64,000 nt of DNA. It comes from Puccinellia tenuiflora. Lineage: Eukaryota > Streptophyta > Magnoliopsida > Poales > Poaceae. The notes beneath the pieces were generated by a model. It saw only the letters and a program-made list of their open reading frames with translations. It did no database searches and was not told the DNA's origin. A program made the position numbers and the translations under genes. Shown piece by piece: positions 1 through 10,602 of the stretch; within the stretch, counting starts at the first letter, position 1; each line of letters opens with the position of its first letter. The stretch spans positions 524,783 to 588,782 of the forward strand of contig QRDG01000416.1 of assembly GCA_012064385.1 (NCBI GenBank), in the 5' to 3' direction.

Positions 1-1159
1 CTCCGCCGCACACTTCCCCCAAACGCCTCCTTCTTCCCAGAGCGCACCACCTCCAAGGTATCCTTCTCCTGCGACCATGGCGCCCAAGAAAGCAACCACC
101 TCCCAGAAGGGCAAGGCTACGATGCAGGCCGGCAAGTCCGCGGCGGCGCCGCGAAGCACTGAACCCCAGGGGGCGCTGCCGAGGTCCCGCATCCACTCGG
201 CGGCGATTGAAAAGGTGCGCCACCTGGCGGCCGCGAAGACCAACGAGCTCGGCGCCACAAGCATGGAGCCGGCCGGCAGCAGCAAACTCTGCGCGGGGTA
301 CTACCCCATCTTCCTTCACACTCTCTACGCTGGTCTCGTTCCTCCTTTCTCCAGCTTCCTCATGGGGATTTTGGAGGCATACCAGATCCAACTCCTCCAT
401 CTCCATCCCAATTCCATCCTCATCCTCTCCATCTTCGCCTACCTCTGCGAGGCGTACGTCGGCATCCGCCCTTCTGTGGACCTCTTCCGCAGCTTCTACG
501 CACTCCGGTCCACCGTGCAGAATGAGCAGACCGGGTGCGTCTCCTTCCGCATCGCCGACGCCAGGAGCAAGAACTACATCCCCATCGCGTGGTGCGGTGA
601 GAATGCCATCACCAAGGTGACGAAGAAGGTGGAGGACTTCCGCCAACGGTGGTTCTTCATCGACACCAAGACGTCGAACCACCTCCCTGTGGCGCCCCCG
701 AAGAAGTGGGCGCGTTGGGCGAGCGTTGTCTTCGAGGGCCCAAAGCTTGACGCAGTGTACGAGTGCATACGGGGGCTCCGCGAGTCCGGGCTCACCGGCC
801 AGATGGTGGCGAAGGACTTCACGAGGCGCCGCATCGCCCCCCTCCAGTGGCATTCAGAGCCGATGTGGGCGTACACAGGCCGGGGGGATGGGATGCGCCT
901 ATGCACAGACAGCTTCTCTCCAGAGGTGTTGAGCCAGGTCATGGGGGTTCTCTTCGCCACGGCGGCCATTCCATCCCCAGCCGTCGATGATGCCCGGCCG
1001 CTCTTCACCTTTGTGGACGAGAGCGTGCGCAAGCACCGCAGAGGCCTGCCTAGATTCGACGAATGGGGCATCGTGCCCGAGGGACACCGCGGGCCCCGCA
1101 GCAACCCATGGGCGGCGGAGCTGGAGCAGATGGACGAGTCGCCGGACGAGGTTGACGAC

Positions 1160-1267
1160 TCTGGCGAGGACGAGGCCTCGAGAGGCGCTAACCCCTCTGG
1201 CGAGGACGAGGCCTCGAGAGGCGCTAACCCCTCTGGCGAGGACGAGGCCTCGAGAGGCGCTAACCCC
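1160..1267 (+). repeat. Three tandem 36-bp units inside the accessory gene
   Basis: Three essentially identical 36-bp units, each encoding a 12-residue acidic Ser/Gly-rich segment (SGEDEASRGANP). The near-perfect identity suggests recent expansion by slippage or unequal exchange. Confidence 0.9.
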
Positions 1268-1569
1268 TCGAGAGGCTCCGCCGGCTCCCCAAGGAGCGTA
1301 CCGCTTGAAGAGCACCTCCAGGTGATTTCCTCCAGCAGCAACGAGGATGCCTTTCGCGTAGCTCCCTCCCGACGCACCGCAGAGGAGGAGGAGGAGAGCG
1401 GCAGCAAGGGAGGACGCTGCGAGCCCCGCTCCAAGGCCGTCCACGACAGGAACGCCGCAGCCGCGAGGGGCGCTCCTCGCGAGAATGCAGGAGCGCCTCT
1501 AGAAGAGGCCAGAGAGAGCAGCCCCCAGCCACCAAAGGCGAAAAAGAGGGTGTGGAGGATGGCCGACGA

Positions 1570-1653
1570 GTAAGCCCTGGTCCTTCTTCTTTCCTTTAGC
1601 ATTTTGCTTTCGAAAACCCTTCTGACGGATCTTCTGTTTGTCCTTTTTCTCAG
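1570..1653 (+). other. 84-nt intron in the D1 accessory gene
   Basis: Exon 1 reaches a stop directly after a GTAAG donor at 1570. A pyrimidine-rich stretch ends in CAG at 1653. Joining 1569 to 1654 keeps the reading frame and continues into a long open frame starting with basic residues (AAPKRRRLRK). Splicing is inferred from sequence only. Confidence 0.7.
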
Positions 1654-3629
1654 CAACCTTGCGGCGCCGAAGAGGCGACGGCTCCGCAAGCTTGGAGAGA
1701 CCGTCGACGCCACCGCGGCGACGCCTGCGGCTGACGAGCCGCAGCGTGTGGCTACTCCTCCCGCAGATGAGCACCGCGCGGAGGAGGAGGTTGAAGAGGT
1801 GGCGCCGCCGCCAGCACGGGCTGCCACTCCTCCCGTACTGCAGGAGGACGAGACGGCGACCGAGGCCGCGCGAGCCTCGGAGAGGCCGGACGAGGCGGAG
1901 GCCCAAGAGGCCACCGTGGAGCCGCCTCCGGAGGGAGAGGCCTCCACAAGAGGGGCTGACGAGCCCGAGGCCGCGCCAGGCGCGGCCACCATGGGAGAGG
2001 CGGAAACTGCCCCCGAAGAGCAGGAGAAGGAGACGCCTCCGGAGGCCACGGACGCTGGAGCCGAGGGCGAGGGGATTCCCAGCCCCCAGAGGGCTCCTGA
2101 CGCGGGCGACGAAGGAGGCGACCACGCGAGCCCCCAGGCCGCACCAGGAGCGGCCGTGAGCCCGAGGCAGGGTGCCCCGGGTGCCTCGACAAGCGTCGAG
2201 GCCTCCGCACCCTGCGGTGATGCGGGGACCTTGGCGCTGCGGGAGCCGCGCCGTCACGCAGCTCGCCGCAGCTCCGTCTTCAGCCAGGCGCGACAGACGC
2301 TCGGCGAGCTGGAGGCGCAATATGCCGAAGAAGAGCTCGCCAGGGCGGAGGAGCGGGCGAGGCTCGACGAAGCCTGGGCCCTCCTCCGCGAGAGGGTGGA
2401 GAGCTGCCGCCGGCAAGATGCGGCAGCCCGGGCGGCGCGCGAAGAGGCGGTGCGCTTCGCCAAGGAGACCCGCGACAGCGTGAAGCGGGAGGCGGCGGAG
2501 ACCATGGAGCAGCTAGATGCCGCGCGGGAGGCGCTCGAGGCGGAGACCGCCTCCAAGCAACAGGAGGTCTGGGCCGCAGAGCAGAAGTTTATCATGGACT
2601 CCAAAGTTGTCGAGGACAGCTTGAAGGAGCTCCGCGAGAGGCTGGACGCTCGCGAGAAGCAGCTGACGCAGTGTGAGGGAGAGCCCTCCCCCCGCGAGGA
2701 GGAACTGCGCCGGCGCTAGGAGCAGGTCCAGCAGCTTGAGACGGACCAGGCCACCCGCGAGGAGCAGCTACGGGCTCGCGAGGGCCGGGTGGCCAAGGAC
2801 GAGGCCACTTACGCGGAGCGCCTCGAGAAGGCCAACGCCGGCCTCGAGGCGAAGGAGAAGAAACTGAAGGAGGAGGCCGGCGACAAGGTCAAGCTCATCC
2901 GTCAAGATCTCTCCAAGGATTTTGGCGAGAAGGTCAAGAAGCAGGAGGAGCGCTTCACGACGAAGCGCAATGAGCTCCTGCACCGCATCAAGGGGCTCGA
3001 GAAGGAGGAGAAGCAGATGGCCTCCCGCCTTCAGAGCGCAAGGGCTGCCCAGGCCCGCGCGGAAGAGGAGGTTGCCGCCCTGAAGAAAGACCTGAGCGAG
3101 GTCCACCAGCAGGTGGGGCCGGCTGCTGACGCTGCGGAGGAGGCACGGCGCGGCTCCCACCATGTCGCGCCAGCGCATGCTCCAAGACCTGGTGCTCCGT
3201 GCGCGCGCCGTTGGGGACCGCCTGGGGACTGAGGTCCCCTCCTTCGCCGTAGGGGGGAACGACGATGAGGCCGGGTACGCGTTCTTCTTCGGGCAATTTC
3301 TCGCGAAACTTGAAGAGACAGCGAAGGACCTCAACGACCGCGTCGTGGAGGAGAGCCGCGATCTCCTCGTCCTCGCCACCTGTCGCATCTTTGCCAACCT
3401 CGCGAGGCTTCAGGCTTCCCTCGACCTCGAGGCCGTGACGGCGCCCGTCGACATCAGCAGCCGCGTCGCGGTGAGCGACAGGATGCGGAAGGCCGCCGAG
3501 GCGTATGCCAAGAAATTCGAGCAGGTCGAGGTAGAGGAGGACGAGGACGATGGCGAGGTGGACGCCGCAGAGGAGGAGGAAAACGCCGCGGCGGACGATG
3601 CGGGCACCTCAGGAGGCCCGACGGCCTGA

Positions 3630-4895
3630 GCTCTCTCCTGCAGCTGGATGTGCGTGGGGCACATATTATCTTAGCATTTTGTTTGCAAACCTTGTAAAGA
3701 ATTGTTTAAGATTTATTTGAATGCGCTTGTGAATATCCCTCGGGAGGCTTTTATCTTTCCCTTCATGTCTTTTTCGCTCTACGTCTTAGGACCCTCTCTT
3801 AGCGCTACACCACCGCCGCTTCGGTATGTGAGAGTCAGGGCTCTACAAGGCCGGGGGGTGCGTGAGGCCTCGAGAAGTAAGAGCTCCCGAGACGCGATGC
3901 TCGGGGCTCCCCTTTAACGCGCAAGCAGCCCATGAGGCATAGGAGAGAGAAAATAGGCTCGAGGGACAAAAACCAGCGAAAGGAAATTTTAACCAAGTGT
4001 TTGGACTTAGCTTCGCGAGGTGTTTTTGCCTTGGAGAGGGTGTTAGTTCCCTGACGAGGCGTTTTTGCCTTGGAGAGGGTGTTGGTTCCCTGGTGAGGCG
4101 TTTTCCTTCCGAGATTACCTGAGGCTTGTTTTGAACCTGCTTTCCTGCGTTTGGACAGATAGGCATACCCACAAGCAATACATAGCTAGATAACTCATGC
4201 GTGCTCGTAGGTTCCTTCATGTGTGTCTTGCGAGGAGAACAGGCACCAAGGTCCTTGGTGAGTTGACGTGCACGGGAGCCGGCCCATGAGTTCAGAGCTC
4301 CTTGGGAGTTGACATGCATGAGAGCTGACCCGTGAGTTCAGAGCTCGGATCCCTTGGGTTTGAGGCGCTGCTGGGATGCTCCTGAGGCACAGGCACCATG
4401 CTCAGCCCCCGCTCGCGAGATACACAGGAGGGATCATACGAGCAAGGATGAGAACCAATAACATAACTGCTTACCGAAGCAACAACATATGCTAGCGCGA
4501 AGCGCAAAGGTTCAAAGTGACCTGAAACAAAAGTTCATTACACTGGCGTGGCCAGAAATACAAAATCCGCCATGTCTGGGCATGGGGTTCCACATGGAGT
4601 GGCTGAGACTCTCGCGGCCCGAGGAGACGCATGTAGAGAGAGCTTAGAGAGGGGGCCCCTATGCGGGGGTGGCTTCGAGAGCCTGCGGTCCACCATGGCT
4701 GGGCATGGGGATCCACCTCGCCAAGGCATGGTGCTTGAAGAAGTCACCTTGCCGAGGCGTGGTGGCTTGGGAGTCTTCTCGAACAGCCCGCAGCAACGTA
4801 TAGTAGAGAGGGGAGCCCAAAGTTTTTCCTCGTGGAGGATGATGGCGCAAGGCTCTCCCTTGATGCAAAAAATTGCTCATCGAGGACGATCAGGG
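3630..4895. other. D1 non-coding region between the convergent accessory gene and integrase
   Basis: No supported coding sequence. It holds the 3' untranslated sequences of the two converging genes. From about 3785 rightwards it is shared with element D (38452-39558). Short direct repeats lie at 4017-4110. Confidence 0.7.
4017..4110. repeat. 39-bp tandem repeat, about 2.4 units, in D1
   Basis: Units start at 4017, 4056 and 4095 with the shared core GCCTTGGAGAGGGTGTT. The same 39-bp periodicity is seen in element D with units starting at 38682, 38721 and 38760, so the repeat is a family feature. Confidence 0.85.
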
Positions 4896-6443
4896 TTAGA
4901 ACTTGCGCAGGTGCTGGATGTTCCAGGGGTTGGCGACAGGGATGCCGTCCTCCGTCTCGAGCCACGCGGAGCTAGGCCTGGCGATGTGCACGACTCTATA
5001 GGGTCCTTCCCACATTGGCGAGAGCTTGTGGAGGCCTGCCCTGGATAGGATTCTCCTCAGGACAAGGTCTCCTACTTCAAGAGTGCGCGGGCGGATGTGG
5101 CGGCTGTGGTAGCGACGGAGGTCTTGCTTGTACCTTTCCGCTCTCAGGGCCGCATTGCGGCGGAGCCCCTCGAGCAGCAGCAGGTCGTTGTTGCGGAGTT
5201 CGTCCAGCTCAGCCTCCTTGAAGGCCAAGACTCGTGGAGAACCGTGGGTGATCTCGCTGGGGAGAACGGCTTCAGTGCCATAGACGAGGGAGAACGGCGT
5301 CTCGCCAGTTGGCTTTGTTGGCGTGGTGCGGATGGACCAGAGAACCGAGGGGAGCTCATCGATCCAGTGCTTGCCGCTGGCCTTGAGGCGGTTGAAGCTT
5401 CTCGTCTTGAGGCCCTTGAGCACCTCGGCGTTGGCTCGCTCAGCCTGCCCGTTGCTTCGTGGGTGAGCCACCGAGGCGTAGCAGATTTGGGCGCCGAGGC
5501 TGCCGCAGTAGGACTTGAAGGCGCCGCTGATGAATTGTGAGTCGTTGTCGGTGATGATGCGGTTGGGCACGCCAAAGCGGCAGACCAAGCTTCTGATGAA
5601 TTTCACCGCTGATTTCATTGGGATGGTGCGCACGGGTTCCACCTCAGGCCACTTGGTGAATTTGCTGATGGCGACGTAGAGGTAGCGGTAGCCCCCGAGC
5701 GCTCGCGGGAAGGGTCCCAGGAGGTCCAGCCCCCAGACCGCGAACGGCCAGGAGAGCGGGATAGTTTGGAGTCCTTGCGCGGGCTGGTGAATCTGCTTGG
5801 CGTGGAATTGGCAGGCGTCGCAGGATTGGACGATTGCGGCTGCATCTTGAAGCACTGAAGGCCAGTAGAAGCCACTCCGGAAGACCTTGCCTGCAAGGGT
5901 GCGTGAGGACGAATGGTGGCCGCACTCTCCGCTGTGGATGTCGTTGATGAGCTGGCGGCCTTCCTCGGCAGGGACGCACCGCAACGCAACCCCATTGGGG
6001 TGCTTACGGTACAGGTCTCCGTCGTGGAGGCAGTAAGACTTGGCCTGGCAAGCAACCCTTTCGGCTTCTGCATCTTCTTCAGGGAGGACTCGATTTTGCA
6101 AGTAGCTCTTGATCTCGTCGATCCAACCAGTGTCTTGGCGTACCAGGGTCATCAGCAAGCGATCGCCTAACGGCAGCCCGCAGTTTGGTGCTCCACTTGA
6201 TGGGGCTGGTGGGAGCTCCTCATTGATGCTCGTGTTGACCGCTGGTTGCTTGACCGAGGACTTGGCGAGTCTCTCCTCGAACACTCCAGGCTTCTGGGCT
6301 TCCCTTCTTGCCGCTCGCCTGGCGAGTTCAACTGCTTCTTGGTTTTCTCCTCGTGGGATATGCTTGAGCTCCATGCCCCTAAAGTGCTTCTTGAGTTTGC
6401 GTACCTCTTCAAGGTAAGCCACCATGTAGGTGTCCTTAGGCAT
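4896..6443 (-). CDS. D1 pol, C-terminal part: end of RNase H plus complete integrase
   Basis: The frame is open for 515 residues and ends with HLRKF-stop. Residues 1-70 correspond to the end of the RNase H/linker (AYLEEVRKLKKHFRGMELKHIPR). Then come the HHCC zinc-binding module (IHSGECGHHSS...CDACQFH), the catalytic core with GLDLLGPF, IITDN and NGQAERAN giving the D, D and E positions, and a C-terminal region with MWEGPYRVV. Integrase inserts the element cDNA into the host chromosome. Compared with the D copy, the residue after DN in the second catalytic motif is Asp instead of Gly (codon at 5541-5543). The first Met (6441-6443) is not a true start: the gene is cut upstream at 6461 by element A. 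No internal stop or frameshift is visible. Confidence 0.9.
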   Translation of the reverse strand: MPKDTYMVAYLEEVRKLKKHFRGMELKHIPRGENQEAVELARRAARREAQKPGVFEERLAKSSVKQPAVNTSINEELPPAPSSGAPNCGLPLGDRLLMTLVRQDTGWIDEIKSYLQNRVLPEEDAEAERVACQAKSYCLHDGDLYRKHPNGVALRCVPAEEGRQLINDIHSGECGHHSSSRTLAGKVFRSGFYWPSVLQDAAAIVQSCDACQFHAKQIHQPAQGLQTIPLSWPFAVWGLDLLGPFPRALGGYRYLYVAISKFTKWPEVEPVRTIPMKSAVKFIRSLVCRFGVPNRIITDNDSQFISGAFKSYCGSLGAQICYASVAHPRSNGQAERANAEVLKGLKTRSFNRLKASGKHWIDELPSVLWSIRTTPTKPTGETPFSLVYGTEAVLPSEITHGSPRVLAFKEAELDELRNNDLLLLEGLRRNAALRAERYKQDLRRYHSRHIRPRTLEVGDLVLRRILSRAGLHKLSPMWEGPYRVVHIARPSSAWLETEDGIPVANPWNIQHLRKF

Positions 6444-6461
6444 TTAGCTTTTGTTGGAGAA

Positions 6462-9400
6462 TGTAACAGCCCCACTTTTGGACCCTGAAAATATGAGTAA
6501 AATTTTCACTTTTTCATCTCAATTGCATCATGGCATATTTATCCAAATTGCTTCACATGAAATAATAAGGAGGCAACAAATAAGAAACCAGATATGATAA
6601 TGTGAATGTTGAACAAACTCTCAAATCAAATTCTCATATTTGTCCAAGAAGTTCCTACAACAACAAATATAATTGTTGCCAAATTTAATGCTTTAGCAAA
6701 TTCAAATATTTGGATAAAACCCTAAAATACAAGAGAGCAACTTCTGATATGTTACCACATGAGATAAATTCCAAATGGGCTGCAAATTTTATCACAGGTT
6801 CAAAATAATATATTATGGCTCTGTGAATTTTTCCAGAATTTTTAAAAGTAATTAAGGGCCTCAAATAAATGCCTAAACTTGCTGGAATTAAAGAAATTGG
6901 AAAAAAGGGAAAACCCTGACAGTGGGCCCCCCTGTCAGCGCCATCGTCACTGTGGCGACAGGGGGAACACTGCCGCCGCTTGCCGCCGCGCCCCACCACG
7001 GCCACCGCGGCCCCCCTTGCTCTCTGGCCCCCCTGGAGCTTAAGGAGGACCTCCTCGTCGCTCTGCTCCTCCCCCCTCCTTTTTCCCCCGTTGCCGAAAC
7101 CCTAAATCGAGCCGCGCATGGCCGTGCACTGACCGAGACGCCGCCGCTCACCGCCGATGACACGGGCCTCCCGGAGCAGATCGAGCTGGGGCAAAAGCTC
7201 GGCCTCCTTCTCCTCTTCCTACTCGCCCCAGCAATCGAACCGGGGAGCTCGGGATCATCGCGTTCTTCTTCATCTTCTCCGCCTCCGACCGCCGGCCGCC
7301 GAGCATGTTTCCGTCGTTGTAAGCCCTCCTCTGCCTCCGACGAGCATCGATACGTGCTCAGGGTGAGCACGCCATCCTTCTGGACTTCTCCTCCTTCCTC
7401 CTCTCCCCCTAGGGCGTTAGATCCACCGTGGCCGCCGTCGGCCGTCCGCCGTCCGTCGTCGTCGTGGTCACTCCGGTGACCTAGAACCGGCGGCGCCGCC
7501 TCCTCCTGGTTCGCCGTAGTTAGGCGCGTCGAATGCGCATGTTTGCTAGCCTCCAAACATAGGGCATCGACGGATGCGTCCACGCCCTCACCGCCGGGCA
7601 CCGCCGTGTCGCGCCGGTCGTGGCGTCCCGCGCCCGGGTCAAACCTGCCGGTGGGCCGCTGGCCGACGTGGCCTGCCAGCGTGGCTGCTGCCCCGCCGGT
7701 CAGCCACCGTGGCTAGATGCGGCCCGGTACAAAACGTCCGGGGCATTTTCCTGGAATTTGTTTAAATGGCAGAAATGAATATGAACTTTGAAATTCGATA
7801 TCTTTTGAACCACAAGTCCAAAAATTGCAAATAATATGTCAAAATGCTCAGCAATAAAATGTCTATCTGTTAGTACCATTGGTTAATTAAATTGACCAAA
7901 ATAATTTGCCTAGATTTAATAAAAACAGAAATGGCAGAAATAAGGTGGAATTTGGAAATTGCATAACTTTAGTTTTACTTGTCCAAAAATTGTGTTCAAT
8001 AGCTCAAAATGTTCAGTGAACAATGGGCTACCACTTTATGCCATTTGAGAGAGTTGGAGAATTAAATTTTAGTGCTGTTTACCAAAATTACTAAAATGGC
8101 AGATTTAAATCCCATATTGAATATATCATAACTTGGTGAATATTAATTCAAAAATTGCAAATGATATACCAAAATGACCAGCAAAGCAAATGCTATCTAC
8201 CTATGTTAATATCACAGCATGCAAACAAATTTTCCTTTGATGTTAATTTCGAATTGGTTAAAATGATTTAAATCGCATAACCGTTTAAATCACCATTTCT
8301 TCACCGTTAATCGGAAAAATGCAAACAAGGTACCAAAATGATCAGTAGGATAATACCTATCTAATAATGTCCTTTTCATGCATTTAGGACCCATATTTCA
8401 GTACTGGACATTTTGGTAAATAACGCAGATCACTAAGTTAAAGATGGAGTTTTAACCCGTTAATTGTGATATTTAATTTAGGGGTTCCATTTAACTTGTG
8501 GGACATGCCCAATATGTTTTCAATGCATAATTTGACCATCTCATCATGATTGTGCATTGCACCTTGTATTCTTGTTATTTATTTCTTTTCCTGTATTGGT
8601 TGTGTTTCGGTAGATTCAGGAGTCGAGGTTCCACCACAATACCTTGACAACCAGCGCGACCAGTACTACCAGCAAGGCAAGAGCTAACCTAACCTTCTTG
8701 GCATATCTCATATTACCCAAGTATTTTATCCACCATAATATTGCATTCGATTCTAGCAACAAGTTTTGGTCAGTATATAGAGTATCCTATCATTGCATGC
8801 TCCCCGAACCATTACCTGTTTTCACTCCTATGAACCATAGGTTGATGTGTTGGCCGGAGATCAATCATATCTGTTGTATGTTATGCTTAGATATGCTTAG
8901 CCATGCTTAGTCGAATGCTTAAGTTGTCCGTTGATTATTTCCATATTTGTGAAGTGAATGGAATGTTCGGATAGTGGTGGAGACTTGTGTTGATAATTAA
9001 TTGCTAAGAAGGCTGGGATGAGTTGCCATCGGGGATGGTGTTTTGTCTCGTTCTGGCCCCTAGGTGTGAGTTCTTATCTCTTGAACCAAGACCGAGCGTG
9101 CTTCCAAAGGTGGGAGTATGGGCTCCTTACTAACCGAATAATTAGTGCGGGCGTATCCAAGGGTCCTCTAGTTTGTGTGGACGGAGATGATGATGATGGT
9201 GATAATGATGGAGGTGATAGGAGTGGCGATGGGGCAGGGTGTTGAAATAGGCGCTGAACTTGTCCTGTCGTCACGATGACCCTTGGATAGTCTCATGCTT
9301 TGTAAAGGTTTAACCGCGCCTGCCCTGTCGGCTCTCCCCGGAAGAGAGCTAAATGATCAGGCAAGGGGTCGGACGGTACCAATGGTAAAAACAGTACACC

Positions 9401-10321
9401 CCTGCAGGGTTTAATCTTTTCGAAAAGCCGTGTCCGCGGTTATGGACAACTTGGGAATAGATTATGAGATCATAGATAACCTGAACCTTTAATCAAATGG
9501 CAGCTAGAGGTTGCATAATCAACGTGTGTTAAAAGGTTCATTTCCTCGAGGGAGATTCGAGGGAGTGCCTTGGTGGAGCTAAGTGGAGTTGCTGAATACA
9601 GTAGGTTCCCTGTGAACCGAAGAGGAAAAGTTTACTATCTTATCCCCTTATGAAAATCTTCTGATTAGACGATGCCATGAGTCCTAGTCTTCGAAAGGAA
9701 AAACTAGCTTTATGCAAAACAACTACTTATATAGCTTTGAAGCCTCCGTCAGCATCGGGCCTATATCGCCCTACTAATTCTTGCGAGTACGTCGTACTCA
9801 GCCTTGCTTTGTTGATTATTATTTGTTTCAGAGGAGGACGCCACCGAACTGGAAGGTGGGTTCTACGTTGACTTCGACGAGTAGTCTGGGGTTCCCAGGT
9901 GGCAGCTTGGGACGTCATGGAACAAGCTGGCACGGGATGTTTATCTGTAGGCCTCTTAGGCCATAATTTGGATCTTGTTGTTTAGACAACTTTAAATTTG
10001 CTTTCGCTTGTTGTAATGATGGGTCAGTGACCTCTGATGTGTCATTTGCTATCTTTCTCAATTATATGAGTTGAACTATGATATCTTGGTGTCGTAGAGT
10101 CTATGATGTGCCAGTTGTTTCGCAGTCTTGGTCTCTTTGTTATACGTGAAAGCGATGTCTGAGCTTATGGCATGATCGAGGTGTTGTGTGCCGATGATGT
10201 ATTCCGAGCACGCCTGCCAATGTGTTTTGGCCTGGGATTGGTAACCCCAGTAACCCTTGATTGTGTAGCATGACCGGTTGCACAACGTTTCACTGTATAG
10301 CTCTGGGGTCAGGGCGCTACA
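6462..10321 (+). repeat. A 5' LTR, about 3.86 kb
   Basis: It starts TGTAACAG and ends GCTACA, followed two bases later by the PBS. Three zones are visible: an AT-rich start, a GC-rich island (about 6920-7740) and an AT-rich stretch with four diverged repeats (7790-8400). The last 1.7 kb (from about 8640) clearly resembles the end of the B/C LTRs. Its counterpart at 16149-18376 differs by only scattered substitutions and small indels. Confidence 0.9.
7790..8403 (+). repeat. Four diverged tandem units of about 140-168 bp in the A LTR
   Basis: Units begin near 7790, 7936, 8104 and 8263. Each carries the same succession: a CATAAC/ATATCT-type start, then AAAAATTGCAAA or a close variant, then CAAAATG followed by a CAGT/CAGCAA motif, then a variant of TGCTATCTA. 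The same array recurs in the 3' LTR (about 17457-18065). Confidence 0.6.
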
Positions 10322-10602
10322 AATTGGTATCAGAGCAGTACTGCCTGTAGGAAACCCGTTCTATTGGTCGAAGTCGAGTCTAGTTGAAAATTATTTATGA
10401 ACTGAAAATGAGTTGTGAAAACCCTCTTAGGATTCTTTTTACTCCTTATCCAACTCGCTCTAACTCCGAGTCACCTTACCTCTATTTGATTTGCAGTTGG
10501 GTTAAAGTTTAAGGTTCATCGGGGTTGGGTTCTTACCGTCTAGATTAATTCATGAGTATATTTTCCGTTCCTAACTGTTGAACTGTTCTGTTATTGCTAC
10601 AG
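10322..10602 (+). other. A untranslated leader
   Basis: Contains the PBS and about 260 bp of non-coding leader. The sequence after the PBS is closely matched by element C (33470 onward) and, reversed, by B (ending 24892). The leader ends in TTGCTACAG directly before the ATG of the next ORF, which looks like a splice acceptor. Confidence 0.7.
10325..10336 (+). promoter_or_regulatory. A primer-binding site, initiator tRNA-Met type
   Basis: TGGTATCAGAGC lies three bases after the LTR end and is complementary to the 3' end of plant initiator tRNA-Met, the usual primer for minus-strand synthesis in chromoviruses. Confidence 0.93.

Larger units (their letters stand above)
77..3629 (+). pseudogene. 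Accessory gene of D1: Transposase_28-type protein with coiled-coil tail, one intron, broken
   Basis: Not a real transposase: this is the plant protein family annotated as 'putative gypsy type transposon' (Transposase_28), of unknown role, found in grass Gypsy elements. The start at 77 has a good plant context (ACCATGG). The conserved globular part lies around residues 60-330 and contains a VPPFSSFL motif and an LCEAYVG motif. Then come three 12-residue GEDEASRGANP-type repeats and a Ser/Glu-rich stretch. A GT-AG intron (1570-1653) joins exon 1 in frame to an Ala/Glu/Arg-rich, strongly coiled-coil exon 2. Exon 2 is broken by an in-frame TAG at 2717-2719 and by a frame change between about 3120 and 3165; the last frame ends at 3629 in an acidic tail. 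It lies antisense to and convergent with the element's pol. The function is unknown and I do not infer one. Confidence 0.75.
1..6461 (-). mobile_element. D1: 3' part of a Tat-type Gypsy LTR retrotransposon, truncated
   Basis: The element runs on the minus strand. Its integrase (4896-6443) is followed by about 1.2 kb of non-coding sequence and then by an accessory gene on the opposite strand (77-3629). From about 3785 to 6461 it matches, with small differences, the same stretch of element D (38452-41092), so both are one family. The right side is cut at 6461 by insertion of element A; the left side runs off the window, so neither LTR is visible. Lineage is inferred from integrase style, the D-copy protease (IDGG rather than DTG/DSG) and the antisense extra gene, which are traits of the grass Tat/RIRE2-like group. 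Confidence 0.85.

Noticed and set aside
1160..1267. 36-bp repeats with CRISPR-like period
   Set aside because: The repeats are contiguous without spacers and lie within a coding exon of a plant transposon.
574..2049. 491-codon open frame on the minus strand
   Set aside because: It is the reverse-strand shadow of the GC-rich accessory gene. Ser/Ala/Arg-rich low-complexity composition, no motif, and it crosses the intron.
9181..9225. GATGATGATG-like microsatellite as a functional element
   Set aside because: Short imperfect trinucleotide-like stretch within the A LTR, not matched in the related B/C LTRs; simple slippage.
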